Source: Microthrixaceae bacterium (GTDB taxonomy: Bacteria; Actinomycetota; Acidimicrobiia; Acidimicrobiales; Microtrichaceae). Taken from it: a DNA stretch of 64,000 nucleotides. The stretch lies in the NCBI GenBank assembly GCA_023958095.1, contig JAMLGJ010000002.1, positions 62,001 through 126,000 on the forward strand, given 5' to 3'. Positions within the stretch are counted from its first letter, which is position 1, and every line of letters starts with the position of its first letter. Under the pieces are notes generated by a model. That model ran no database searches, was not told the origin of the DNA, and worked only from the letters and a program-made list of their open reading frames with translations. Positions 15,710-25,235 of the stretch are shown here, one piece after another. The position numbers and the translations under genes are program-made.

Positions 15710-16693
15710 GTGGAACTGGTCACCAAGAAGCGACTCGTGCTGGTCGCCGGAAGGGCGAACCACGATCTCGCCGAGGAGGTGGCCGAGGTGCTGGGGACCA
15801 GGCTCGATCCCGTGTCGATGTCGGAGTTCGCGAACGGGGAGCTGCACTGCCGCTTCGGTGACTCGATCCGTGGTGCGGACGTGTTCATCATCGGGAGCCA
15901 CTGCTCGACCGGTGAGCTGTCGGTCAACGACGCGATCATGGAGCAGCTGATAATGGTCGACGCGGCCAAGCGCGCCAGCGCCAAGCGGATCAGCGTCGTG
16001 GCACCCTTCTACGGCTACGGGCGCCAGGACCGCAAGGCCGAGGGTCGCGAGCCGATCACGGCGAAGCTGGTGGCCGACCTCTTCGAGACCGCCGGAGCCA
16101 AGCGGATCATCTCGGTGGATCTCCACTCGGGCCAGATCCAGGGGTTCTTCGACGGCCCGGTCGACCACCTGACGGCGATGCCGGTGCTGGTGGAGTGGAT
16201 GGCCGCGAACCTGGGCGAGGACCTCGTGGTCGTGTCCCCCGATGCGGGGCGCGTGAAGGTTGCCGAGCGGTACGCGAACCAGCTGGGTGCAGACCTGGCG
16301 ATCGTCCACAAGCGGCACGTCAAGGGCGCGAAGAACGCCGTCGAGGCCAAGGACGTGGTCGGTGAGGTGACGGGCCGGCCCTGCGTGCTCATCGACGACA
16401 TGATCGACACCGCAGGTACGATCGTGGCAGCCGCCGAACAGCTCATCGACCGGGGTGCGGCCTCGGTGTGCTGTGCCGCGACACACGGTGTGTTCTCCGG
16501 CCCGGCGATAGACCGCCTCAAGAACTCCCGGCTCGACAAGGTCGTCATCACCAACACGCTTCCGCTGCCGCCCGAGAAGCACCTCGACAAGGTCGAGGTG
16601 CTGTCCGCGGCCGGCATCATCGCGGATGCGATCGACGCGGTGTTCGAGGACACCTCGGTGTCGCAGATCTTCGACGGCAACAACCTGAGCTGA
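15710..16693 (+). CDS. prs: Ribose-phosphate pyrophosphokinase (PRPP synthase)
   Basis: Prs makes 5-phosphoribosyl 1-pyrophosphate from ribose 5-phosphate and ATP for nucleotide, histidine and tryptophan synthesis. The 327-residue protein shows SEFANGELHCRF, the flexible-loop region YGYGRQDRKAEGREPI, DLHSGQIQGFF, VVSPDAGRVK, and the PRPP-binding signature VLIDDMIDTAGTI. The GTG at 15710 is preceded by GGAGG at 15699-15703. It follows glmU by 37 nt, the usual glmU-prs neighbourhood, and rplY and pth come next as in many Actinobacteria. The family Met/Asn variations are normal. Confidence 0.95.
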   Translation: MELVTKKRLVLVAGRANHDLAEEVAEVLGTRLDPVSMSEFANGELHCRFGDSIRGADVFIIGSHCSTGELSVNDAIMEQLIMVDAAKRASAKRISVVAPFYGYGRQDRKAEGREPITAKLVADLFETAGAKRIISVDLHSGQIQGFFDGPVDHLTAMPVLVEWMAANLGEDLVVVSPDAGRVKVAERYANQLGADLAIVHKRHVKGAKNAVEAKDVVGEVTGRPCVLIDDMIDTAGTIVAAAEQLIDRGAASVCCAATHGVFSGPAIDRLKNSRLDKVVITNTLPLPPEKHLDKVEVLSAAGIIADAIDAVFEDTSVSQIFDGNNLS

Positions 16694-16733
16694 GCCGGGC
16701 TCCTTCGGAGGCCGCGCCGGGACGGGCCCGGCT
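16693..16733 (+). terminator. GC-rich hairpin after prs
   Basis: AGCCGGGC (16693-16700) pairs with GCCCGGCT (16726-16733) around an inner CTCC-TTC-GGAG hairpin. It starts inside the prs stop codon and has no T tract, which is common for actinobacterial terminators. Confidence 0.5.
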
Positions 16734-16756
16734 TCATGGTGCGGGCACCGGCTGGC

Positions 16757-16762
16757 TACACT
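16757..16762 (+). promoter_or_regulatory. Candidate -10 box of rplY
   Basis: TACACT stands between the prs hairpin and rplY and would give a leader of about 78 nt. No clear -35 is seen. Confidence 0.4.
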
Positions 16763-16846
16763 CGCCTGTCGGCCAGTTCCGAGCCGTTGCCGGGCGTGGC
16801 CGTGCGCCGCAGCAGAAGGCGCCCAGTAGATCGTTGGAGTTCCGCC

Positions 16847-17512
16847 ATGTCCCAGTTCAAGCTCTCCGTCACCACAGGCCGCGCCGAGGGATCCCGTGCG
16901 TCGCGACGCCTGCGCACCGAGCGTCAGGTTCCCGGCGTGGTCTACGGCCTCGGGGCTGATCCGATCTCGGTCTCGGTCGACGCGTCGGACCTTCGGCGTG
17001 CACTCACCACCGACGCAGGCCTTAACGCCCTGCTCGACCTCGACGTGGCGGGCGACCACGAGATGGCAGTGGTCAAGGACCTCCAGCGTCATCCGGTGCG
17101 CCGCGACGTCGTGCACGTCGACTTCCTGCGTGTCGACCCCGAGGCCCGCATCGAGGTGGAGGTGCCGATCCACACCGAGGGTGAGGCCGACAAGGTCCAC
17201 CAGGAGGACGGCATCGCGGTGCTGCGCCTGAGCTCGCTGCTGGTGAGCGTGAAGCCGACCGACATCCCCGACGAGGTCGTCGTGGACATCTCGGAGCTCA
17301 CGATGGACTCCACGATCACCGTCGAGGACCTGGACCTGCCCGAGAACGTCGATGTCGTGACGCCGGGCGACGAGGTGATCGTCAGCGCCGAGCTGACCCG
17401 CGCGGCACTCGTGGAGGAGGAGCCGGCGGAGGGCGAGGCCGGTGAGGAGGGCGAGGCCGCCGAGGCATCCGCCGGTGCCGAGGACTCCGGCGAGTCCTCT
17501 GGCGAGGACTGA
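16847..17512 (+). CDS. rplY: 50S ribosomal protein bL25, long CTC-type
   Basis: bL25 binds 5S rRNA. This is the long form of 221 residues with the 5S-binding N-terminal domain (GSRASRRLRTERQVPGVVYG at residues 14-33, VVKDLQRHPVRRDVVHVDFL near 76) and the C-terminal TL5/CTC beta domain. The last 30 residues are an acidic Glu/Ala/Gly/Ser tail that looks disordered. ATG 16847 has TTGGAG at 16834-16839. The pth gene starts 26 nt after the stop, as in other Actinobacteria. Confidence 0.95.
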   Translation: MSQFKLSVTTGRAEGSRASRRLRTERQVPGVVYGLGADPISVSVDASDLRRALTTDAGLNALLDLDVAGDHEMAVVKDLQRHPVRRDVVHVDFLRVDPEARIEVEVPIHTEGEADKVHQEDGIAVLRLSSLLVSVKPTDIPDEVVVDISELTMDSTITVEDLDLPENVDVVTPGDEVIVSAELTRAALVEEEPAEGEAGEEGEAAEASAGAEDSGESSGED

Positions 17513-17538
17513 GCACACCGCCGACGGTTCGACTCGAC

Positions 17539-18120
17539 GTGGTTGACGCGCTGGTCGTCGGGCTGGGAAACCCCGGTAGCCGCTACGCGGGGACCCGCCA
17601 CAACGTGGGCGCCGACACGGTCGTGGCCCTCGTCGAGCGCTGCGGTGACCGTCTGCGCACGGACAAGCAGGTCTCCGCCGAGGTGGCCAGGGTGCGCATG
17701 GATGCCCACAGCGTCGTACTCGCCGTGCCCACGACCTTCATGAACGACAGCGGCAGGTCCCTGTCGCAGCTCGTCCGCCGCCACCGCCCCGGGGAGATGT
17801 CGGAGGTCGTGGTGGTCCACGACGAACTGGACCTCGAACCGGGTGTGGTGAAGGTGAAGCGGGGCGGCGGGCTGGCAGGTCACAACGGGCTCCGGAGCAT
17901 CGAGGCGCACCTGCACACCCGGGACTTCACGCGCGTCCGCATCGGGGTCGGCAAGCCGCCCGGTGGCGCCGAGCGTGGGGCCGACTGGGTCCTCTCGAAG
18001 GTCTCGGGCACGACCCGGGAGGTGCTCGAGGAGTCGGTGAACCGGGCGGCCGACGCGGTCGAGCGCATCGTCTCAGAGGGTGTCGATGCCGCCATGGCAG
18101 AGTTCAACGCCCGGCGGTGA
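17539..18120 (+). CDS. pth: Peptidyl-tRNA hydrolase
   Basis: Pth releases tRNA from peptidyl-tRNA that has dropped off the ribosome. The 193-residue protein contains VVGLGNPGSRYAGTRHNVG with the catalytic His, TFMNDSG, VVVHDELDLEPG with the catalytic Asp, and GGGLAGHNGLRSI. It starts with GTG at 17539. Its last codons, encoding EFNARR and the TGA, are the first copy of a 31-bp tandem array that runs to the convergent EamA gene. Confidence 0.95.
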   Translation: MVDALVVGLGNPGSRYAGTRHNVGADTVVALVERCGDRLRTDKQVSAEVARVRMDAHSVVLAVPTTFMNDSGRSLSQLVRRHRPGEMSEVVVVHDELDLEPGVVKVKRGGGLAGHNGLRSIEAHLHTRDFTRVRIGVGKPPGGAERGADWVLSKVSGTTREVLEESVNRAADAVERIVSEGVDAAMAEFNARR

Positions 18121-18215
18121 ACCCGTGTGGCGGTTCAACGCCCGGCGGTGAACCCGTGTGGCAGTTCAACGCCCGGCGGTGAACCCGTGTGGAGGTTCAA
18201 CGCCCGGCGGTGAAC
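18102..18215. repeat. 31-bp tandem repeat, 3.7 copies, starting in the pth 3' end
   Basis: Units start at 18102, 18133, 18164 and 18195. Each begins GTTCAACGCCCGGCGGTGAA, and contains the pth stop TGA (18118, 18149, 18180, 18211). GTTCAaCGCC and GGCGgTGAAC make each unit an imperfect palindrome with one mismatch. The unit is 1 modulo 3, so the four TGAs visit all three frames. There are no spacers, so it is not a CRISPR. Confidence 0.95.
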
Positions 18216-19088
18216 TCACACCGCCACGAGGACGATGGCCACCACCGCCAGGCCCAGCCCGATGACCTGGTGGCGCTGGAGTCGTTCGCCGAGGACGACG
18301 CGGGCGAGCACGACGGTGGATGCGGGGTAGAGCGAACCGATCACCCCGACCAGCACGAGCAGGCCGCGTCGTCCGGCTTCCAGCAACAACACGTTCGAGC
18401 TGGCGTCGAGGATCCCTGCTGCGAGGGCGAGTGACAACCCGCGGCCCGGCGACACCTTCGTGAACAACCCGGCGGCCAGCACGGCCAGCACCGTGAGCGT
18501 GGAGGCGACCGCCCGTGAGGAGACCAGAGGCCAGAGCCCGGACTCGCTGGAGGTGCGGGTGACCAGCACCACGAAGGTCCCGAAGCCGGCCCCTGCGAGG
18601 AGGCCGGCTGCGACTCCCAACCGGTTCGACGAGGGAGTGGCACGCTCCTCGACCGGCTCCGTGGCCACGTCCGCGGGCTCGGAGGTGCCCTCGCGGGCGA
18701 TGAGGACCACCGCCGGAAGGGCGATCACGATGCCGACCCACTGGCTCACCTCGGGGCTCTCACCGAGGACGACTCCGACCAGGATCGGCACCACGGCCGA
18801 GGTGATGGCCGACAGCGGAGCGACGACGCTCATCGCTCCGAGGGCCAGTCCCCGGTAGAACAACCACAGGGCGACCGCCCCGATCGCCCCTGCTGCCGCT
18901 CCGAGCGCCAGGTCACCTCCGATCAGGGCGCCGCCACCGAGGAGTGCGACCGCGAAGAGCACCACGAGGCCGGCCACCTGCGACGCGAACGCAGTGATCG
19001 TCGGGTGGATCCGCCTCGCCGAGGAGCCGCCGAGGAAGTCCGCGACGCCGAACAGGGTCGACGCGCACAGTGCCAGCAGGACAGCCAT
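18216..19088 (-). CDS. EamA/DMT-family membrane transporter
   Basis: The 290-residue protein has about ten hydrophobic helices arranged as two EamA halves, starting MAVLLALCASTLFGVADFLGG and with LFYRGLALGAMSVVAPLSAI in the first half and LLLEAGRRGLLVLVGVIGSL in the second. A charged cytoplasmic stretch near residues 150-175 joins the halves. DMT proteins export or import small metabolites; no substrate can be assigned. ATG 19086-19088 is preferred over a GTG-type start ten codons upstream. The gene converges on pth, and its stop lies directly at the end of the 31-bp repeat array. Confidence 0.82.
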   Translation of the reverse strand: MAVLLALCASTLFGVADFLGGSSARRIHPTITAFASQVAGLVVLFAVALLGGGALIGGDLALGAAAGAIGAVALWLFYRGLALGAMSVVAPLSAITSAVVPILVGVVLGESPEVSQWVGIVIALPAVVLIAREGTSEPADVATEPVEERATPSSNRLGVAAGLLAGAGFGTFVVLVTRTSSESGLWPLVSSRAVASTLTVLAVLAAGLFTKVSPGRGLSLALAAGILDASSNVLLLEAGRRGLLVLVGVIGSLYPASTVVLARVVLGERLQRHQVIGLGLAVVAIVLVAV

Positions 19089-19152
19089 CGGGGCAGACTG
19101 CCATGCGGCGAGGACCACCTGGTACCGAGTTCCAACCTCGTGTCGCCGGGAC

Positions 19153-19165
19153 TACGTTTCGGCGG
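19153..19165 (+). promoter_or_regulatory. Leaderless-type promoter of mfd
   Basis: TACGTT (19153-19158) is followed after 6 nt by the in-frame GTG at 19165. This matches the TAnnnT-N6-start pattern seen at several genes in the window and makes GTG 19165 a real alternative to ATG 19174. Confidence 0.45.
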
Positions 19166-19173
19166 TGCCCCCG

Positions 19174-22100
19174 ATGAACGACAACGCAGACAACACCGAG
19201 CCGGGCCCGGCGCCGCTGGCGTCGCTGCTCCCGACCCTGCGTGATCTGCCGGGGCTGGCCGAGGCGGTCCGTGACGGTGAAGCCTCCCTGGTGGTGCCGA
19301 CCAATGCCCAGGCAGGGGTGATCGCGGCTGCGGTGGAGGCGCGCGGTGGTCCTCCGACGGTCGTCGCAGTTCCGCTCGCGAGCGAGGCACAGCGCCTGGC
19401 GGGTGACCTGGAGCAGTTCCTCCCCGCGGGCTCGGTGGCGCTGTTCCCGGCGTGGGAGACCCTTCCCTTCGAACGTGTTTCGCCGGCGGTGGAGACCATG
19501 GGCTCCCGCGTCGAGGCCCTGTGGCGGCTGCGCACGGCGGACCCGACGCTCCGGGTCGTGGTGGCCCCGGCAAGGGCCCTGGTGCAGCGGCTCGGCCCGC
19601 ATGTGGAGGACACCGAACCGGTGGTGATCGAGACCGGGTCGATCCTCTACTCGGAGGACCTCGTGGCCGAGTTGGTGGCGATGGGCTACCGCCGCGAGTA
19701 CCAGGTGGAGCACCGCGGCGAGGTGGCGGTGCGCGGTTCGATCGTGGACGTCTTCCCGGCCACCGCCGACCGCCCGGTCCGCATCGACCTCTGGGGTGAC
19801 GAGGTGGACCGCCTGAGCACGTTCTCTGTGGCCGACCAGCTCTCGGTCGACTCGCTGGAGCGGGTGAGGATCTTCCCGGCGCGCGAGCTCCTGCCCACCG
19901 ACGAGGTCCGTGCTCGGGCCGAGAAGCTCCTCGCGGAGGAGCCGTGGGGGCGTGAGCAGTGGCAGCGGATCGCCGATGGCGAGACGTTCGACGGCATGGA
20001 GGCCTGGTCCGCCTGGCTGGCCGACCGTGAACACGTCCTGTACGACCTCGTGCCCGAGGGTGGGCTCATCCTCTCGGTCGACCCGCGGCGCGTGCGGGAC
20101 CGGGCATCGGACATCGCCGATGAGGAGGCGAGCCTCGGTGAGTCGCTGGCGCGCACCTGGGACCTCTCCGGCGACGTGGAGCTGCCCCGCATCCACCTCT
20201 CGTTCGAGCGGCTCCTGGCCCACACCGGAGCCCAGCACCTGTCGGTGCTGCCGGTGGCGGATGCCCCGGACTCACCGGCGGTGTCGGCCAGGGGCTGGCC
20301 GGCCGCGGTGGGTGACGCCGAAGCAGTGCTCGCCGATGTGTCCAACCTCCTCTCCGGGGGTGCCCGGGTGGTGCTGTGTGCACAGGGTGAGGCGTCGGTG
20401 GAGCGCATGGCGCGCCTGTTGCGCGAGCGTGGTTTCGACTTCGGCATCGCCGGGGCGGGCTCGGCCGCGCTGAGGGAGCCGGGCGGGTGGATCGTCGACG
20501 CCGGACTCGACGCGGGGTGTGTCTTCCCCGATGTCGGGCTCGCCCTGCTGGCGGAGGCGGACCTGACCGGCCGCAGGCGGACCCACCGCGAACGCCGGGT
20601 TCGCAGGCGCGACGCGCAGCAGTTCTACGAGGACCTGCACGTGGGTGGCTACGTGGTGCACGAGCACCACGGCGTGGCGCGGTTCGCGGGAATGGTGACC
20701 CGGTCGATGGGTGGCTCGGAGCGGGACTACCTGCTCCTGGAGTACAAGGGCGACGACAAGCTCTACGTGCCCTCGGAGCAGATCGACTCGGTACGCCTCT
20801 ACTCGGGTGGCGACACGCCGTCGCTCAACAAGATGGGCGGTGCGGACTTCGCCCGCACCAAGTCGAAGGTCCGCTCGGCGGTCTCGGAGATCGCGCAGGA
20901 GCTGGTCGTGCTCTACCAGCAACGTCTGGCGGCCCGTGGCCATGCCTTCGAGCAGGACACGCCGTGGCAGGCCGAGATGGAAGCGGCCTTCCCGTTCCAG
21001 GAGACCCCCGACCAGCTGCGCGCGATCGAGGAGGTGAAGGCGGACATGGAGGCCGAGGTGCCGATGGACCGCCTCGTCTGCGGAGACGTCGGCTTCGGAA
21101 AGACCGAGGTTGCGGTGCGGGCCGCGTTCAAGGCGATCCAGTCGGGTCGCCAGGTGGCCGTGCTGGTTCCGACCACGTTGCTCGCCCAGCAGCACTTCCA
21201 GACCTTCTCCGACCGTTTCGAGGGCTATCCGGTGCGTGTCGAGGTGTTGAGCCGGTTCCTCACCGACGCCCAGGCCCGCAAGGTCATGGATGGGCTCGCC
21301 GATGGTTCTGTCGACCTCGTGATAGGCACGCACCGCCTGCTGTCGTCCGATGTGGCCTTCAAGTCCCTCGGCCTGCTGGTGGTGGACGAGGAACAGCGTT
21401 TCGGCGTGTCGCACAAGGAAGCGATCAAGGCCATGCGGGCCGAGGTCGACGTCCTGACCCTCACCGCGACCCCGATACCGCGGACGTTGGAGATGAGCCT
21501 CACCGGGCTGCGCGACCTCTCGCTGCTCGAGACCGCACCGGCGGCGCGCCGTCCGATCCTCACCTACGTGGGGGAGTACGACGAGCGTGCGGTGGCCGAG
21601 GCGATCCGGCGGGAGCTGCTGCGTGAGGGCCAGGTGTTCTACGTGCACAACCGGGTGCGCGACATCGAGCACCGCGCCGAACGGATCCGCGAGCTGGTTC
21701 CCGAGGCGCGGGTGGCAACCGCACACGGCCAGATGGACGAGGGCACGCTGGAGCGCGTCGTGGTCGACTTCTGGGACGGCCGCTACGACGTGCTGGTGTG
21801 CACGACGATCATCGAGTCGGGCATCGACATCCCCACGGTCAACACCCTTGTGGTGGAACGCGCCGACATGCTCGGGCTCGGGCAGATGCACCAGCTGCGG
21901 GGCAGGGTGGGGCGTGCCGGGCAGCGGGCCTACGCGTACCTGTTCTTCCCACAGGACCGCCAGCTCTCCGAGGAGGCCTACGAGCGGCTCAAGACGATCG
22001 GGGAGACCACCGAGCTCGGCTCCGGGTTCCGCATAGCGATGCGTGACCTCGAGATCCGTGGAGCGGGCAACCTGTTGGGCACCGGACAGAGCGGGCACGT

Positions 22101-22668
22101 GGCGGCGGTCGGCTACGACCTGTACGTGCAGATGGTCAACGAGGCGATCTCGGAGCTCAACGGGGAGGCCCCGGTGGCCGAGCCCCCGCAGGAGGTGACC
22201 GTGGAGATGCCGCTGGCCGCGCACCTGCCGTCGGACTACGTGGAGCGCGACGACCTCCGACTGGATGCCTACCGTCGTCTCGCTGCGGTTTCCTCTGTGG
22301 AGGAGGTGGAGGCGATCGCTCGCGAGTGGGCGGACCGCTTCGGCCCGGTTCCCGAGCCCGCAGCCAACCTGTTGGAGGCCGCTCGGGTCAGGGCGGAGTG
22401 CGTGGGCCGCGGCATCTCGGAGGTGGTCGTGTCACGAGGCAAGGCCCTCTCGGGGGGTGGCCTCGTGGCGAAGCTCTCGCCGGTTCGCCTGGCGCAGTCG
22501 AAGCAGCTCCGCCTGGAACGCCTCTACCCGGGATCGGTCTACAAGGAAGCAGCCGGCGAGCTGCAGCTTCGGCTTCCGAGAAACGATTCGCCTGCCTCGC
22601 AGCTCGTGGAGGCGATCGGGTCGTTGCTGCCCGACGGCGGTTCCTCCGGCACCCCGGATGCCACCTAG
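19174..22668 (+). CDS. mfd: Transcription-repair coupling factor
   Basis: Mfd removes RNA polymerase stalled at DNA lesions and recruits UvrA. The 1164-residue protein has the full layout: the UvrB-like N-terminal module (about 1-330), the CarD-like RNA-polymerase-interacting domain from about 488 (HVGGYVVHEHHGVARF), and the RecG-like translocase with Walker A GDVGFGKTE near 636 and DEEQ near 737. It also has TATPIPRTLEMSLTGLRD, IIESGIDIPTVNT and a C-terminal TRCF domain. ATG 19174 is used; GTG 19165 (three codons earlier) fits a leaderless transcript. The TAG stop doubles as part of the next promoter. Confidence 0.97.
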   Translation: MNDNADNTEPGPAPLASLLPTLRDLPGLAEAVRDGEASLVVPTNAQAGVIAAAVEARGGPPTVVAVPLASEAQRLAGDLEQFLPAGSVALFPAWETLPFERVSPAVETMGSRVEALWRLRTADPTLRVVVAPARALVQRLGPHVEDTEPVVIETGSILYSEDLVAELVAMGYRREYQVEHRGEVAVRGSIVDVFPATADRPVRIDLWGDEVDRLSTFSVADQLSVDSLERVRIFPARELLPTDEVRARAEKLLAEEPWGREQWQRIADGETFDGMEAWSAWLADREHVLYDLVPEGGLILSVDPRRVRDRASDIADEEASLGESLARTWDLSGDVELPRIHLSFERLLAHTGAQHLSVLPVADAPDSPAVSARGWPAAVGDAEAVLADVSNLLSGGARVVLCAQGEASVERMARLLRERGFDFGIAGAGSAALREPGGWIVDAGLDAGCVFPDVGLALLAEADLTGRRRTHRERRVRRRDAQQFYEDLHVGGYVVHEHHGVARFAGMVTRSMGGSERDYLLLEYKGDDKLYVPSEQIDSVRLYSGGDTPSLNKMGGADFARTKSKVRSAVSEIAQELVVLYQQRLAARGHAFEQDTPWQAEMEAAFPFQETPDQLRAIEEVKADMEAEVPMDRLVCGDVGFGKTEVAVRAAFKAIQSGRQVAVLVPTTLLAQQHFQTFSDRFEGYPVRVEVLSRFLTDAQARKVMDGLADGSVDLVIGTHRLLSSDVAFKSLGLLVVDEEQRFGVSHKEAIKAMRAEVDVLTLTATPIPRTLEMSLTGLRDLSLLETAPAARRPILTYVGEYDERAVAEAIRRELLREGQVFYVHNRVRDIEHRAERIRELVPEARVATAHGQMDEGTLERVVVDFWDGRYDVLVCTTIIESGIDIPTVNTLVVERADMLGLGQMHQLRGRVGRAGQRAYAYLFFPQDRQLSEEAYERLKTIGETTELGSGFRIAMRDLEIRGAGNLLGTGQSGHVAAVGYDLYVQMVNEAISELNGEAPVAEPPQEVTVEMPLAAHLPSDYVERDDLRLDAYRRLAAVSSVEEVEAIAREWADRFGPVPEPAANLLEAARVRAECVGRGISEVVVSRGKALSGGGLVAKLSPVRLAQSKQLRLERLYPGSVYKEAAGELQLRLPRNDSPASQLVEAIGSLLPDGGSSGTPDAT

Positions 22669-22671
22669 CAT
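22666..22671 (+). promoter_or_regulatory. -10 box overlapping the mfd stop codon
   Basis: TAGCAT begins with the TAG stop of mfd and lies 7 nt before the ATG of the next gene, giving a leaderless-type start. Confidence 0.45.
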
Positions 22672-22678
22672 CGTGTGG

Positions 22679-23677
22679 ATGAAGCTCAGAGGTCTGTTCG
22701 TCCCGGTAGTCCTGGCCGGGCTGGTGGCGACATCGTGCGGTGTTGCCGCGTCCCCGGATGCAGCGGAGATCGATGGGCGTTCGATCCCGGCCTCGACCGT
22801 GGATGCGCTCGCGACCGACGAGGCGTTCGCAGCCCTGGTGGGTTTCCAGGTCTCCGACAGCGACGCGGTCCTGGTCGGCTCGACCGCCCGGGGGATCCTC
22901 GACTTCCTGCTGCAGGGAGAGGCACTCGGCCTGATCGCGGAGGACCAGGGGTTGGATGCTGCTGCTGATGAGGCCCTCCTCGCCGAGACGATCGACGGGA
23001 TGGCGGCACAGGGATACGCGTTCGGCCTCGAGGACCTCTCCGAGGAGGCCCACGACGTGCTCGCCCGTTTCGTCGCAGCGGACCGCGCAGTGGCCGCAGG
23101 AGGCGCGGACTTCGGCACCGCGGACGAGGAGGACCTCCGCTTCGCCTACGAGGCCCTCGAGGACAGCGGCCTGTGGGAGCGCACCTGCGTGACCATGGTG
23201 GGTGGCGATCCTGCGCTGGCCCGGGAGGCAGCGGCAGCGCTGGAGGACGGTGCGGCCCTGGTGGACCTGCCCGAGGAGGTCGAGGGCATCCAGCTCGCGG
23301 TCGATGCCGAGGTCCAGTGCGCTACCGGAGCAGACCTTGGGACCCTTCCCGGCGACCTGCCGGACGCTGTCGGGGAAGCGCTCGAGGGCGAGCTCGTGGG
23401 TCCGGTGGAGGTCGAGGGTGCCGGCCAACCGCTCACTGTGTTCTTCGAGGTGGACAGCCGCGAGACGCTCGGCTTCGATGAGGCGCGCGGGGAACTCGAG
23501 CCGCTCGTGGAGCAGTCCCTCCTGGCGGTTCGGATCGCCCGGGACACCGAGGTGAATCCGCGCTACGGCGGACCTGTCGAGCTCGAGGTCGTGCAGGGGC
23601 AGGTGGACCCGACCGGTCAGGCGCTGCCCGCCCTGGCCGCCCGCGTCAGTCGTCCGGTCGCACCGGACGAGGGCTGA
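22679..23677 (+). CDS. SurA/PpiC-like (parvulin) lipoprotein
   Basis: The 332-residue protein begins with a lipoprotein signal (MKLRGLFVPVVLAGLVATSC), so it should be anchored outside the membrane. Residues 25-180 are alpha-helical and SurA-N-like. Residues about 200-300 resemble a parvulin domain (DLGTLPGDLPDAVGEALEGE and a following GPVEVEGAGQPLTVFFEV), but in degenerate form, so peptidyl-prolyl isomerase activity is uncertain. A role in folding exported proteins is inferred from the family. The ATG is 10 nt after the mfd stop. A GTG two codons earlier is possible. The MazG gene that follows mfd in mycobacteria is absent. Confidence 0.7.
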   Translation: MKLRGLFVPVVLAGLVATSCGVAASPDAAEIDGRSIPASTVDALATDEAFAALVGFQVSDSDAVLVGSTARGILDFLLQGEALGLIAEDQGLDAAADEALLAETIDGMAAQGYAFGLEDLSEEAHDVLARFVAADRAVAAGGADFGTADEEDLRFAYEALEDSGLWERTCVTMVGGDPALAREAAAALEDGAALVDLPEEVEGIQLAVDAEVQCATGADLGTLPGDLPDAVGEALEGELVGPVEVEGAGQPLTVFFEVDSRETLGFDEARGELEPLVEQSLLAVRIARDTEVNPRYGGPVELEVVQGQVDPTGQALPALAARVSRPVAPDEG

Positions 23678-23763
23678 TCCCGGCCGATCGCAGCGGCTGG
23701 CGGGCGTCTGCCGGGCAACGGTGGGGGCGGTCCCAGCAATCGCCGGGCGACGCCGGTGAGCAA

Positions 23764-23769
23764 TAGGCT
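23764..23769 (+). promoter_or_regulatory. -10 box of ino1, leaderless type
   Basis: TAGGCT is followed after exactly 6 nt by the ATG at 23776. The expected transcription start coincides with the A of the ATG. Confidence 0.5.
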
Positions 23770-23775
23770 GCGGTC

Positions 23776-25066
<1,291 letters not shown>

Positions 25067-25080
<14 letters not shown>

Positions 25081-25162
25081 GCTGCGACGGTTGGGCGAAG
25101 CGGGCTGAGCTGCGACGGTTGGGCGAAGCGGGCTGAGCTGCGACGGTTGGGCGAAGCGGGCT
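25067..25162. repeat. 28-bp tandem repeat, 3.4 copies, starting in the ino1 3' end
   Basis: Units start at 25067, 25095, 25123 and 25151, each beginning GCGAAGCGGGCTGAGCTGCG (the last diverges after GCGAAGCGGGCT). Each of the first three contains TGA, at 25078 (the ino1 stop), 25106 and 25134, which fall in three different frames because 28 is 1 modulo 3. The array ends about 36 bp before the CotH promoter region. Confidence 0.95.
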
Positions 25163-25235
25163 CGCACATTCCTCTGGCAATGGGGTGCGTGCGTGACTAG
25201 CGTGGCCCCGAATGGCTCAATGGGAGGAGTTGGGG

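Noticed and set aside
18102-18215. Possible CRISPR array
   Set aside because: The repeats are directly adjacent without spacers, begin inside a gene and have no cas genes nearby.
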